A model generated the notes under the pieces. The model was given only the letters and a program-made list of their open reading frames with translations. It was not told where the DNA came from and ran no database searches. Below are positions 9,901 through 19,810 of a stretch of 64,000 nt of DNA, one piece after another; position 1 is the first letter of the stretch; each line of letters opens with the position of its first letter. This stretch comes from Diploptera punctata (lineage: Eukaryota > Arthropoda > Insecta > Blattodea > Blaberidae), in assembly GCA_030220185.1 (NCBI GenBank), contig JASPKZ010010276.1:718501-782500 (forward strand), written 5' to 3'. A program made the position numbers and the translations under genes.

Positions 9901-10633
9901 TAAACAATAATCTTCGCAGATGATCAAGTACTTCTAGCGGAGAATGAAGATGATTTGCAGAGATCAGTGTTTAATTTGAAGAATACCCTGGAAAAATACA
10001 ACATGAAAATGTCTGAAAATAAAACCAAATCCATGGCAATCACTGGAAAGGGACTTTCGAGAGTAAAAATAATAATAAATAATAAACCAATAGAACAAGT
10101 AACACACTTTAATTATTTAGGTAATAATATATCACAGTTTCATAATCAAAAAGATGTGGAAACAAATTTAGAAAAATATAACAGATTAAATGGTACAATT
10201 AGGATAAATTTTGGAAAAAAAATGAGGAAAGAAATCCAATTGAGATTTCATAATGCCATAGCCAAACCTGCTCTACTATATTGAAGTGAATGCTGGACAC
10301 TTCGAGCAAAAGATAAATCCCGCATTAATAGTTCACAAATGAGATTCCTCCGATCACTAACTGGAGTAACATTAAGTGATAGAATGAAAAGTGATGAGAT
10401 AAGGATGCAGTGGAATAGTAGGGAAATGGTTGAACATATACAAAATTATCAGATTAAATGGTTCCAAAACGTCCAGAGAATGTCAAATTCCCGTTTACCA
10501 AAGATGATTTACCACCTCAACCCTAAAGGCAAAAGAGACCTCGGAAGACCCTTCAACCGATGGAAAGATCAGTTTTTGTAGTCGCAGAACGGGCATCATC
10601 ACCCAATACTGCATTCGGAAGAAGAAGAAGAAG

Positions 10634-11014
10634 AGTTCTTAGGGAAAATTTTGGACCAAATAGATGTGAACTGACAGGTGAATGGAGAAGGCTGCATAAC
10701 ATTGAACTACATGGTGTTTATAGAAAGCTAGATATTATAAGAACAGTTAAGTCTCGTAGACTACGATGGGCAGGACATGTGGCACGAATGGGGATGAAAG
10801 ACGTGCATGGAAGCTTCTTGTAGGAAAGCCAGAGGGAAAACGCCCTATTGGTCGACTAAGAATGAGGTGGGAGAAAAACATTAACTATGATTTGAAGGAA
10901 GTAGATTATATAGGGAATTATTGGAAAACGATAGCCCAGGATAGGGATGTATGGAGAGCTTATGTCAGCGTGGTCATGAACCTACGGGTTCAATATTGCT
11001 AGTAAGTTAGTTAG
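10634..11014 (+). mobile_element. LINE A 3' end joined to the LINE B GAA tail
   Basis: Starts AGTTCTTAGGGAAAATTTTG exactly after the GAA run of LINE B. It encodes the LINE A C-terminus in two frames (RRLRWAGHVARMG; then GKRPIGRLRMRWE, WRAYVS) and ends at the family position before an AGTTAGTTAG tail. The junction at a short tandem repeat suggests integration into, or priming on, the GAA tail. Confidence 0.82.
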
Positions 11015-11951
11015 TCTGGGAACCTTGTCAGTAAGTCATAAAGGAAAAAAGAATCTGTAAAATTCTGTTATAATTATTCCACTCTGTATGTATGTGATTG
11101 AACTAAATTTATTTTTCTTATATTTGACCTTTTTGTTATTTTACGGCTTCTCTGCAGAGTTTTTTATTTTCCACAAGTGAATGTAACAGATGACCATCCC
11201 GGTTCAATTTTTATTCTCCACTTTCTCATTTTATTGAGTTGAAGTGATTCTTTGTGTCCGATTCTACACACTCCACTGAACGTAACTGTTTTTCGATGAT
11301 ACGACAGTGCTGCTGGAGTCAAGAGCGAATGTCTTTGAAAAAATCTTTCTCTGATGTATCCATAAAAGAAGGACATTTGCCATCAGTTAACAACTCAAAG
11401 GATTCCAATCAGCACACCATTTCATAAATGCATATATTATTCTCCGATAGGTCATAAAAATATTTGCTTACCTCCACTGGCCTCATGTTTCCGGGCTCAC
11501 AAATATAAATCAACAAAAGAGACCTCTCAATGATGACATGTCACTTCCTAAAAATTTAATTATTGCTGACATATTTTAAGTATCTCGATCACTAGAATCC
11601 ACTCACATTTCTTACATTGAGGTATGTTTCTATCTCTCTATGTGACCAACGGTTTATTTCAGTATGAGAATGTTTTTTAAAATGTTGAATAAATATTTTA
11701 ATAAAATTACTCCAGAGAATAGTGTATTGACTGGTTAGATTCAAAGTAAAGATCTTAAACATTAGATTCCAGTAATATAATCTTTTTTTTTTAAATGTTG
11801 AAGACTTTTTCTTTAAAATTTTCTTATTGATTAATATTACAACATCATTACAGACAGTAATGTACATACGTGACATGTGCGCTAGCTGCACGCACTGTTA
11901 TTATGATTTTATTATTCGTTTTTAAACATCTTAATGATGGACAAATTATTT
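11015..11951. other. No gene supported
   Basis: Minus-strand frames at 11164-11376 (70 codons) and 11592-11891 (99 codons) are not low-complexity but show no motif I recognise. Nothing matches other repeats in the window. This is one of the few stretches that could be unique sequence. Confidence 0.4.
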
Positions 11952-12076
11952 TTGAAAAGAGAAATGTATGCCTGGACTGGGGTTTGAACCCAGGACCTCA
12001 CTTGGAAAGAACATTGACATAGAGTGTCAAAGGTCATATATTCAAACCCCAGTCTAGGTGTATATATTTTTTTCAA
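11952..12076. repeat. Inverted repeat with tRNA T-arm-like ends
   Basis: Arms 11952-11988 and 12041-12076 pair through CTGGACTGGGGTTTGAA and its inverted copy. Each arm contains GGTTTGAACCC / TTCAAACCCC, like a B box. It could be two SINE heads in inverted orientation, but no A box is visible. Confidence 0.6.
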
Positions 12077-12499
12077 ATATAATTTTTATTATGATCTTTG
12101 TGTTTATATTAAATATTTCTAGAGATCCGTGAAAGTGGTTTTATTTTTAGGGAAATTTCGTTTTAAAATTTCAAAATTTCGATGTTATTGGCGGTGTTAT
12201 TCTAAAAAAATGTAAATTTTAGTCTCTTTAAATCCTAGTTTAGTATATTAAACCCAATAAGAATGATATATCCAGTAGTTTACGGTGTTCTAGTTTCGAT
12301 CAAAAAAATTTAAAGTGGTTTAGCATATGAAAAAGTACAACTACGGAACCTTTACATGTGATTTTTATGTCTTTTCACTTGTCATGTGTTTCTGTTCCCA
12401 CGTTTTTTCTTAGATTTTCCTTTCGGGAAGACATGTCATATCCTTCGTGAAACTTCTCTATCCTCAAGAACAAACAATATATTGTTCTAGTACTATTTC

Positions 12500-12500
<1 letters not shown>
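12077..12500. other. No gene seen
   Basis: AT-rich with no frame or repeat match. It ends at a (TA)n run (about 12503-12533). Confidence 0.5.
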
Positions 12501-12538
<38 letters not shown>

Positions 12539-12587
12539 CAATCGACTTAGAATTTACAAGATTAAATTCCATATTTATTTAATTACA

Positions 12588-12812
12588 TAGAAATAAAACT
12601 TAAAGTTGTATATAATTTTCGTATGTATTACAACATACATTTGTAACAGCTGTTTCGGTACTTTGTACCTTCTTCAGACATGAAAATAAAATTCATTCAT
12701 TTGTAATCATGTGTGAGGAATGTACAAAGTACCGAAACAGTTGTTACAAATTTATATTGTAATAAATATGAAAATCATATAAAACTTTAAGTTTTATTTT
12801 TATTTAATTAAA
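12588..12812. repeat. Palindrome with hammerhead-like cores
   Basis: Two inverted arms (about 95 bases each). On the minus strand the left arm reads CTGAAGA, then GGTAC-AAA-GTACC, then GAAAC (12652-12677), followed by AGCTGTTACA. The right arm has the same stem and GAAAC (12734-12738) but a degraded CTGANGA. ACAGCTGT after GAA is self-complementary, as in hammerheads with a minimal stem III. Known Penelope-like elements carry such motifs; cleavage is not shown. Confidence 0.6.
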
Positions 12813-12892
12813 TATACGAGTATATATATATATATATATAATTCAGTTTATTTCTGTATACCTGAAATTGTTACAATAACTGTCCCCATCTC

Positions 12893-12945
12893 AATTATAT
12901 TTAGATTAGATTTAGATTAGATTTATTTAGAACATTAATAGTTGT
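12893..12945 (-). repeat. (CTAAATC)n tail, LINE C-like
   Basis: TTTAGATTAGA runs followed by TTTATTTAG on plus resemble the tail of the minus-strand LINE C at 57296. Only the tail is left. Confidence 0.4.
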
Positions 12946-12990
12946 TAATAAATCATAATTGAACATATTTTGATATATATATATATATAT

Positions 12991-13313
12991 CCACCGCTAT
13001 GGTCTCGAGGTAGCGTGCTGCTTTGTCACGCAGCGGGCCCGGGTTCGATTCCCGGTCTGAAGAGGCTCCTGGGTGAGTTTTTCGGGGTTTTTCCTCACCT
13101 GTAAGACAAATGTCAGGATGCTTAAGGCCCAACGATCCCCGAAAATCAACCGGCCATCATCATCATCCTTATCTAATCATAATCTCCATTCAACGGCGTG
13201 GAAAGCAACGGGAAGCTACCACACCTATAATTCCCTGGTAAAGCTGCAAAGCATAGCATGAAAATGCTATGATTTCAGTGAAAGACCTGCCCTCGGGCAG
13301 ATTTACTATGGAT
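12991..13313 (+). mobile_element. SINE3, tail type 1
   Basis: tRNA-like head GGTCTCGAGGTAGCGTGCTGC with B box GGGTTCGATTCCCGG, then a conserved middle (GGGTTTTTCCTCACCTGTAAGAC) and a CATCATCATC bridge. The distal part starts GGCGTGGAAAGCAACGGGAAG and ends ATGCTATGATT...CTATGGAT. This distal part also occurs at 44495-44640 but not in the SINE3 copies near 18.5, 27.7 and 63.6 kb. Confidence 0.85.
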
Positions 13314-13728
13314 AGAGATATACACTAGTGTCCAAAATTAAAGCAACAAACTGAATGTTCATCTTTGTGGGTTTATATTGCCAGAAACTAATATAAACAA
13401 GTGATACGAAAGTATAAACCACCAGAAAAATAAAGAAAGTAAGCAACTGCAACATTTGAGCATACCAGTATATAAAAAGTCCTTTTTTCAAAATTGGTGA
13501 ATATCAAACACATCCAGAAAACAGATTAGTGTGTTCAGTATTGGGTTTGACCACCACTGGCAGCAATACAGGCTTCACAACGGCGTGACATGCTGCGAAT
13601 AATGGCATCAATCTATTATGAGGCAATACGCCCATTCTTCCTGCAGAGCAACTCACAAGGTCTGGTGAGTGGTTGGTGGATGTTAACGTGAAGCAACTCG
13701 TCTCCCTAGTGCATCCCAGACATGCTCT

Positions 13729-14598
13729 TGTAGCCTACCTCATACGTTCTACTACCATTTGGTAGTCACCAGTTCATAAATATCAGTGCTATTTACTTTC
13801 CTTTGCCCGGGCCCATCAGAGGCAAAGATTGATTCATCTTTCCTACGTTGTTGTTTAACATTTATTAACTATTACCATGATATTATTAAACACACTATAG
13901 TAATTTATATAGTTCTTATCTAACTCTGAATACTATATACAATCATGAAAGCTAGAAGGAAGAGGGGAGTTAATATGATTTGAGAAAACTTTAGAATAGG
14001 AATTAATATGAAGCAGCAATATCATAACTAATTAAACAGTAATTAAACACTCGTTTTACTGAAATGTATTTTTAATGTTTAAATTACAAGTCTGGTTAAT
14101 TAAACAGAAATGATCTTTGACCATTATATACATTTAAAGAAAAATATGAATACATAAATGATATAAACAATATAAATCAATTATCTTGGTAATCAAATAA
14201 ATGTACAAAACAAAATAATGAGAATAACAATAATTACTCACACATGCATCCAAACATACTTTTAGCCCTGCCGAGGGTTAGGGTCCACACCCCGGATCCT
14301 CTACCATGGTTTACAGGACCAAAAACAAAACAACACAGCTCCAATCGAGCTAACCGAAATGATCCAGACAATATCCAAGATGGTGATGACACTGTTTGTA
14401 AATTGTATCACGTATTTGAGTGTTCCGAGAAAGAGGGGAAGTTGCGCAACTACACACAGCGCAGAGGGAAGGGGTGGGGAGGTAAGTAGGAGAAAGCAAA
14501 AAGAAGAAGGAAATTGGCTCTGTTCAAGAATCTCACTGTAGAGGAAAGATACACTAACATAGATGTTACGTATCGAAAATGCACTTTCGGTACACTTT
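13729..14598. mobile_element. Unidentified 870-base insertion in Tc1
   Basis: Interrupts Tc1 between ...CAGACATGCTC and AGGATTCTAATCGGG, which are adjacent in ordinary Tc1 elements. I found no inverted termini or clear target duplication. A frame at 14244-14489 has no recognised motif. The source is unknown. Confidence 0.5.
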
Positions 14599-14606
14599 AT
14601 AGGATT

Positions 14607-15509
14607 CTAATCGGGAGAGCGAGCAGGCCAATCCATGCGTGCAATATCTTCAGTTTCCAGGAACTCATCAACCGCCTGTGCTGTATGAGGACGAGCATTG
14701 TCATCCATTAGCAAGACGTCTGGGCCCACAGCACCGCGAAACAACCGCACATGAGATGCCAAGATCTCGTCACGATACCTGACAGCAGTTAAACCTTGTC
14801 GATGTACCCGTACAATTTCATGAAGAGGTGTTTGAGTAGACAGCAGAATTCCTGCCCACACCATTATTGAGCCACCTCCAAATTGGTCTCTTTTCCACAA
14901 TATTCGAGTCTCGAAATCGTGTTCCAGGTTCTCTCCAAATGCGAATTCGTCGAGAATCGTTTTCAAGACTAAATCTGGACTCGTCTGTGAAGAGAACACT
15001 GGCCCACTGTTCGACCGTTGGCAAGTTGATGACTCCACTCTAGACGACCTCTTCTCTGAATACGCGTCAGGAGTACACGACAATAAAAGCCTCTCTGCCG
15101 AAGCCGTCTGTACACTGTTTGCCTCGATACAACTGTTCCAGTGGGTGCTGTGAGGTCAGGTGCCAGTTGTCGTGCAGTACTACTGGTATTGTCTTGCCCT
15201 TAGGGTAGATTTCACCAACAGAGGTAACAGTATTACGCAAGTTTTCCCTATGTATAATTCATAGCTTCAACTGGCGTAATGCAGTTACCTCTGTTGGTGA
15301 AACCGACCCTTAGAACCAAATAACTGTCCTCTCTTTCCGATGTCGTCCTTGTCCTGGTGCTCGGACTCTAAAAACTGTTGCCACATCCGAGAAACAACAG
15401 AACGATTCGCATTAAGCCATCTGGCCACATCAGCTTGACTCTGTCCTGCTTCCATTCTTCCTATGGCCCTCCAATGAAGAGAATCTTCTAGGTGGCTTCT
15501 CTGTGCCAC
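14607..15509 (-). pseudogene. Tc1 transposase pseudogene
   Basis: Reading down the minus strand: an N-terminal helix-turn-helix (RMEAGQSQADVARWL, then NRSVVSRMWQQF), a VLFTDESRFSL block with the first catalytic Asp, SIMVWAGI, and LLMDDNARPHTA with the second Asp. DWPARSPD follows, where the usual Leu of SPDLNP is a TAG stop. There are frameshifts (for example near 14885), and a MITE cuts the segment after the second helix. Insertion at 14598 removes the C-terminus. Confidence 0.9.
15203..15309. mobile_element. 107-base MITE in the Tc1 transposase (Harbinger-type)
   Basis: Ends are near-identical inverted repeats of about 40 bases starting GGGTAGATTTCACCAACAGA and GGGTCGGTTTCACCAACAGA. TTA flanks both sides (15200-15202, 15310-15312). 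G-rich termini plus a TTA duplication fit PIF/Harbinger MITEs. It is almost all arm, with a loop of about 25 bases. Confidence 0.8.
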
Positions 15510-15752
15510 ACTCTACCTGCAGTAAATGTTTACACAGCAAACATTGATGTTGGACTAAGCAATAAACACTTTACTGCAGTGCCCTGTTTGATAAGTGCAC
15601 TGACGTCATCGTTTTCATAGTTGTAAGATGGCCGGAATGCCATCTGCAGTTCAGAACAGACTGTACTGACATATGTTTACGTTTTATATGAATATATAGT
15701 GAATTAGACATAGGAAGGAGAAATACCAGATTGTTGCTTTAATTTTGGACAC

Positions 15753-15759
<7 letters not shown>

Positions 15760-15816
<57 letters not shown>
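15760..15816. repeat. (TA)n microsatellite
   Basis: Pure TA run directly beside the right Tc1 end, which may explain the CA rather than TA flank there. Confidence 0.9.
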
Positions 15817-15818
<2 letters not shown>

Positions 15819-16512
15819 TGACTTTAGTATAAGCTTTCTCTTCATAGATATATTACATGCCCAATGTTACCCAGCCCTTACAGAGACTTGACCTTTCGAG
15901 ACAGGATATTGAACTCTGATTCATACACATACTTCTTACTACACAAGTACATGGAGGGACACCTTGGTTGAGTGATTTTGGAAAACAAATATTTCAAAAA
16001 GTTAATAAATAAATTCAATATAAAAACGATACGTCGATAACGTATTAGTCATTTATGAAAACGAAAACAGAATAGGATATGAAATAACTCGTGAATTAAA
16101 TAATATGCATGAAAATATACAATTTACTAAAGAAATAGAAATAAAAGGTCGCGTACATTACTTGGATCTAACAATTACAAAAACCATGTCAAGAAAAAAT
16201 TAAACAGAAGCATTTACAAAAAAAACTACAAGCAATGCATTTAACGTAAATAATAAATCTAGACAATCCTACCAACAAAATATAAGTTCTTCCAGTTTAG
16301 TAAATGGATGTTAAAATAACTATTAAATAAAGAAAATTCCAACGAAGGATTTAAATCACATTAAGGAAATAACAAAAAGCAATGGCTACAATGAACAAAT
16401 AATACATAATATTATAAGAAAACAAAAAAGAAAAAAAAAAGCAATACATTCAGCACAACTATACTCAAAAACGAGTTTGACAACAATACAATTAACTAAA
16501 TAACACTACATA

Positions 16513-17935
16513 GCGTTGAAAAAAAACACCGACAACGCAGGTGAGATTGTGTATTGAGATATGCTGATCATTTTTAATAAGGTGCCCATGTCCGGAAATG
16601 ATGTGTTTTCACACTATGACTAATTAATTCTGTCTCATGATCAGTGTTAGTTCGAAGGATTTGAAGACTCATTACTTGGAAAAACACCGATAACGGAGGT
16701 GAGGTGGTATTTTGAGATACGCTGATCATTTTTAATAAGGTACCCATGTCCGGAAATGCTTTTTTCACACTATGAGTAACTAACTTCTCAAGAGTTCAAT
16801 TAGTTGGATTTCAAGACTCAATACTTGACAATACTGTGATATAAGATTTTTAAGTTACGTTACGAAACTCCCTTGAGGTCACTGTGTTAAAGGTTTAAGA
16901 ATTATAAAACAGTACCTGATATTTCAGTCGTCCTCAATAATTTGCAATGTTGTTTTTATAGGAGGCCTTTCGATAACGTAAGTATCATCTTTTTCTTTCA
17001 TTTTTGTTGGTACTGACTGTTGTTGGTAATCATTTTGCACAGAGGGTTTATATTGCTGGATGCGTTTTCATTCAGCAGGTGTTTATTTGTGGTTTCAAAA
17101 CAGAGTAGAAGCAGGACATCAATTCAACACAATAGACAATGTATTATTGATCCTACATAGAGAAAACGATACATCGAAAATCAACGTTCTCGAAGAACTA
17201 GAAATGATCAAGGAAACCACAAATAAACACCTGCTGAATGAAAACGCACCCAGCAATATAAACCCTCTGTACAAAATAATTGCCAACAACAGTCAATATC
17301 AAAATGAAAGCAAAAGATGATACATAAGTTATCGAAAGGCCTCCTATAAAACAACACTGCAAATTATCGAGGACGACTGAGATATTAGGTACTGTTTTAT
17401 AATTCTTAAAACTTCAATACTATGATTGTTGTGGCTCAAGAAGCGTGCATGATGACGTCACAGTGTATTCGCGCGGAATATGTCGATAATGCAGATGACA
17501 ACACATTTGGCATAAAAAATTGTAGTGGTTGGCGCACACGTTCAAATACATCGATGTACGCTCTACATATGGAGGTGGATATTTTGAAAACTTGAAGTGA
17601 CCGTGACAGTATTGTCAAGTATTGAGTCTTGAAATCCAACTAACGGAACTCTTAAGAAGTTAGATACTCATAGTGTGAAAATGTATTATTTCCGGACATG
17701 GGTCCTCATTAAAGAAATTATGAGAATATCTTAGTACACCACTTTACCTCTGTTATCTGCGTTTTTTCAAGTAATGATTCTTCAAATCCATCGAACTAAC
17801 ACTATTCTAGAGACATAATTAATTTAGTCATAGTGTGAAAACGCATTATTTCTGGACATGGGTACCTTACTAAAAGTGATCAGCATATCTCAATATACTA
17901 CCTCACCTCCGTTGTCGGTATTTTTTTTGCAACGC
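16513..17935. mobile_element. Foldback element with duplicated terminal repeats
   Basis: Ends GCGTTGAAAAAAAACACCG / CGGTATTTTTTTTGCAACGC. Each arm of about 340 bases consists of two tandem units of about 170 bases (16513-16679, 16680-16850; mirrored at 17594-17765, 17766-17935) with CCCATGTCCGGAAATG and TTCACACTATGA blocks. The interior holds an inverted pair of Penelope-like ends. It has no protein for its own movement. Confidence 0.75.
16895..17415. mobile_element. Head-to-head Penelope-like ends inside the foldback
   Basis: Left arm 16898-17095 (minus) and right arm 17190-17415 (plus) share about 200 bases including GGAGGCCTTTCGATAAC and CAGTCGTCCTC. The plus frame 17060-17320 ends with SKINVLEELEMIKETTNKHL, typical of the region after the GIY-YIG domain. 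The same end is present in the copy at 42041-42970. Confidence 0.72.
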
Positions 17936-18488
17936 CCTGTATACAGGAAAAGAAAACTCAAAATAGCTAACACTGTCAAAAAATTATAGAAAAGTATAAA
18001 AATAGCATACAAATGTAGAAGTGAACCAAATATTGAAGAACATTGAAGAAAAATATAATATTAACAATAAAGGAGTACATAAACTAACGTGTAAAGATTC
18101 CAATAAATTTTACATAGAATTAACCAACTAAAGTTTTAATATTAGATTTAAAGACAATTTTAAATATCCAGAAGGTAAACCAAGTTGCACAAAATATATA
18201 GTGAAATAAGGATGGGCTTATCATTTGCTAGATATAGACAAAACCCTCACAATAATACACAGTGGATGGAACCGAGCAAAGATAAATTTACCAGATGAGT
18301 TAGAGATTTTAGAGGAAATAGACAACTTGATTTTAAACGAGAACGCACACAGAATGCACAATAACTACAAAATCATCACAAATCAATCAGTAACTGGTCA
18401 GTAGCGAAACAACTTTCTACAGGATAGGACTTGTTCTACTAGTTGTGGAGATAGCATTATTTTTTTAATGCTCCCAGTTTTTGTCATT

Positions 18489-18846
18489 TATGACATTTCT
18501 GGTTTCTCTCCTGGCAATGGCGTAATTGTAACCCAATTCTGAGGTTGAGGAGCCTGGAAGGCGGGATTACGTTACCCCGATGATACGATTGGTGGTGATG
18601 ATGATTATGGTGCGCCAGGAGAGCCCCTAATCCTAAGCTTAATCTAAGATGAATATGAATAATGATGATTGCGATGGCCATATGATTTCGGGGACCGTTT
18701 TGTCCTTAAGGTTTTCCTGACATTTGTCTTACAGGTGAGGAAAAACCCAGATAAAAACCTCGCCCAGAAAAACTGTCCCGACCGGGTATCGAACCCGGGC
18801 CCACTGCGTGACAAGGCAGCACGCTACCTCGAGACCACAGCGGTGA
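18489..18846 (-). mobile_element. SINE3, tail type 2
   Basis: Minus-strand head with the GGTCTCGAGGTAGCGTGCTGCC and B box GGGTTCGATACCCGG region, the shared middle, then a distal part containing AAGCTTAGGATTAGGG and CTCCTGGCGCACCATAATC. That distal part differs from the tail at 13165-13313. Confidence 0.85.
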
Positions 18847-18942
18847 ACATTATAAGTTTCATAATTTTATATTATTATTTTTATATTGTGACTAATACAT
18901 TAACGAAATTTTACCATGAAATTTATTAGTATAAAATTTCAT

Positions 18943-19092
18943 GTATATTTATATGATTCTGAATGGTGAAATGCAGGATTATGTAAGTGTAATTGTACTT
19001 AATCCTACTGAAGATAATGATAACAAGATGAAGGGCGAATTCCATCAACATTTTGAATTTGGTTTCCAATATCATATGAAAATTATCTTAGT
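18943..19092 (+). pseudogene. LINE A endonuclease fragment
   Basis: Encodes VLNPTEDNDNKMKGEF...QYHMKIIL, matching VNVHAPTEDKDDKIKDEF...HMKIVLGD in the endonuclease domain of the LINE A at 30.6-33.8 kb. The GDFNA and SDH motifs are absent. Confidence 0.7.
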
Positions 19093-19097
19093 AAGTA

Positions 19098-19200
19098 CTA
19101 GCGTACCCGGCAGACGTCCTTCCCGAACGTTCAATTCAACCATCATATAACAAGTGTATTAGAGTGAAAAAAAACCTGATGAGAGTGAGTCAAAACAGTT
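19098..19200 (-). mobile_element. Possible Helitron 3' end
   Basis: On minus the sequence ends CTGCCGGGTACGCTAG followed by T, like the CTAG|T Helitron termini at 37433 and 41460. The 5' end is not recognisable. Confidence 0.35.
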
Positions 19201-19232
19201 ATTTTTTTCCCCCAGCTAGATTTCATTTCTGG

Positions 19233-19366
19233 CCCACTGTGTACCCGTCCCATACTGACCGAAATTCCATGAGAAAAATGTCTTCACCCGTAGAGACTCG
19301 AACCAGCGTAAGTCCCGTAGTTCTTTGACAAGACTTCTTGCCTTAACCGCTCGGCTATGGCGCGAG
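19233..19366 (-). mobile_element. SINE1 head fragment
   Basis: Contains the minus-strand A box (GCCGAGCGGTTAAGGC) and B box (GCTGGTTCGAGTCTC) and the first part of the body (CATGGAATTTCGGTCAGTATGGG). The distal body is missing. Confidence 0.82.
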
Positions 19367-19373
19367 ACTCTTG

Positions 19374-19737
19374 GTATCAATGAAAGACAAAAATGGTTTT
19401 TGTGAGTTAGCCGTAAGAGTTAAACATATGCTGTCGCGGACTTTTTTGTAGAGCTTTTTGAGATATTCAATTCTGTGCACATTAATTTTGTGTATTTCTT
19501 ATGGTTTAGGCAGCGTAAGCCATTTAAGCGTCCAAAGAGCTACTTTTTTCACGTTTTCCACTATAAAGGGCGATTTTTAAGGATGTAGGAGTTGAGTATC
19601 ACAATTCTCTTATAGCCTATGTTCATCCCGGGAATCTCCTGAACATTTTGCAAAAAACCCTATCACAATCAGATCAACGGTATGGCCGCGTATAAAGTAC
19701 GAACAAACAAATAAACAAACAATTTTTATATATAAGA
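19374..19737 (-). mobile_element. Helitron-like element, 5' part
   Basis: On minus it starts TCTTATATATAAAAATTG after an A, then GTTTGTTTATTTGTTTG and GGCCATACCGTTGATC, matching the 5' part of 40503-41460. It stops where SINE1 begins, losing the CTAG end. Confidence 0.68.
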
Positions 19738-19810
19738 TTATTCCAAAAGTGCGACGGGAAGTATTCAGACCAACAATGAGGAAATTCTGTCTTCAGGAAG
19801 ATAACGAAAT

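Larger units (their letters stand above)
8538..10633 (+). mobile_element. LINE B copy 1 (reverse transcriptase), twice interrupted
   Basis: In pieces it encodes a LINE reverse transcriptase: IPIHKKGEKSNCSNYRGISLL (fingers), FLDFEKAYDRVKRD (motif A, about 8790), INQGLRQGFGLS (motif B, about 9255-9300) and FADDQVLLAE (motif C, about 9912). The C-terminus has FQNVQRMSNSRLPK and GRPFNRWKDQFL, stopping at about 10581. The 3' end is a GAA run. SINE2 (8921-9223) and repeat R (9396-9900) interrupt it, and there are also frameshifts, so it is dead. Confidence 0.85.
13323..15757 (-). mobile_element. Tc1-like DNA transposon with two nested insertions
   Basis: Terminal inverted repeats of 27 identical bases begin CACTAGTGTCCAAAATTAAA at both ends. 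The left flank is TA, as expected for Tc1/mariner, while the right flank reads CA. The transposase remnant is on minus. Removing the inserts at 13729-14598 and 15203-15309 leaves about 1.45 kb, a normal Tc1 size. The many breaks show that it is inactive. Confidence 0.9.
16020..18420 (+). pseudogene. Penelope-like element, 3' part, split by a foldback
   Basis: Begins with RYVDNVLVIYENE, the reverse transcriptase YVDD box with Asp to Asn, then HENIQFTKEIEIKGRVHYLDL and a KSNGYN block, as expected downstream of that box. After the insert, GVHKLTCKDSNKFYI (18050-18120) is the start of a GIY-YIG endonuclease; its usual GQT follows as ELT. A tail rich in LEILEEIDNLILNENAH follows. Frame stops and the altered RT box show it is dead. 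Confidence 0.78.

Noticed and set aside
11000..11014. TTAG runs as telomeric (TTAGG) repeats
   Set aside because: The unit is four bases, very short, and always at LINE A 3' ends, so it is an element tail.
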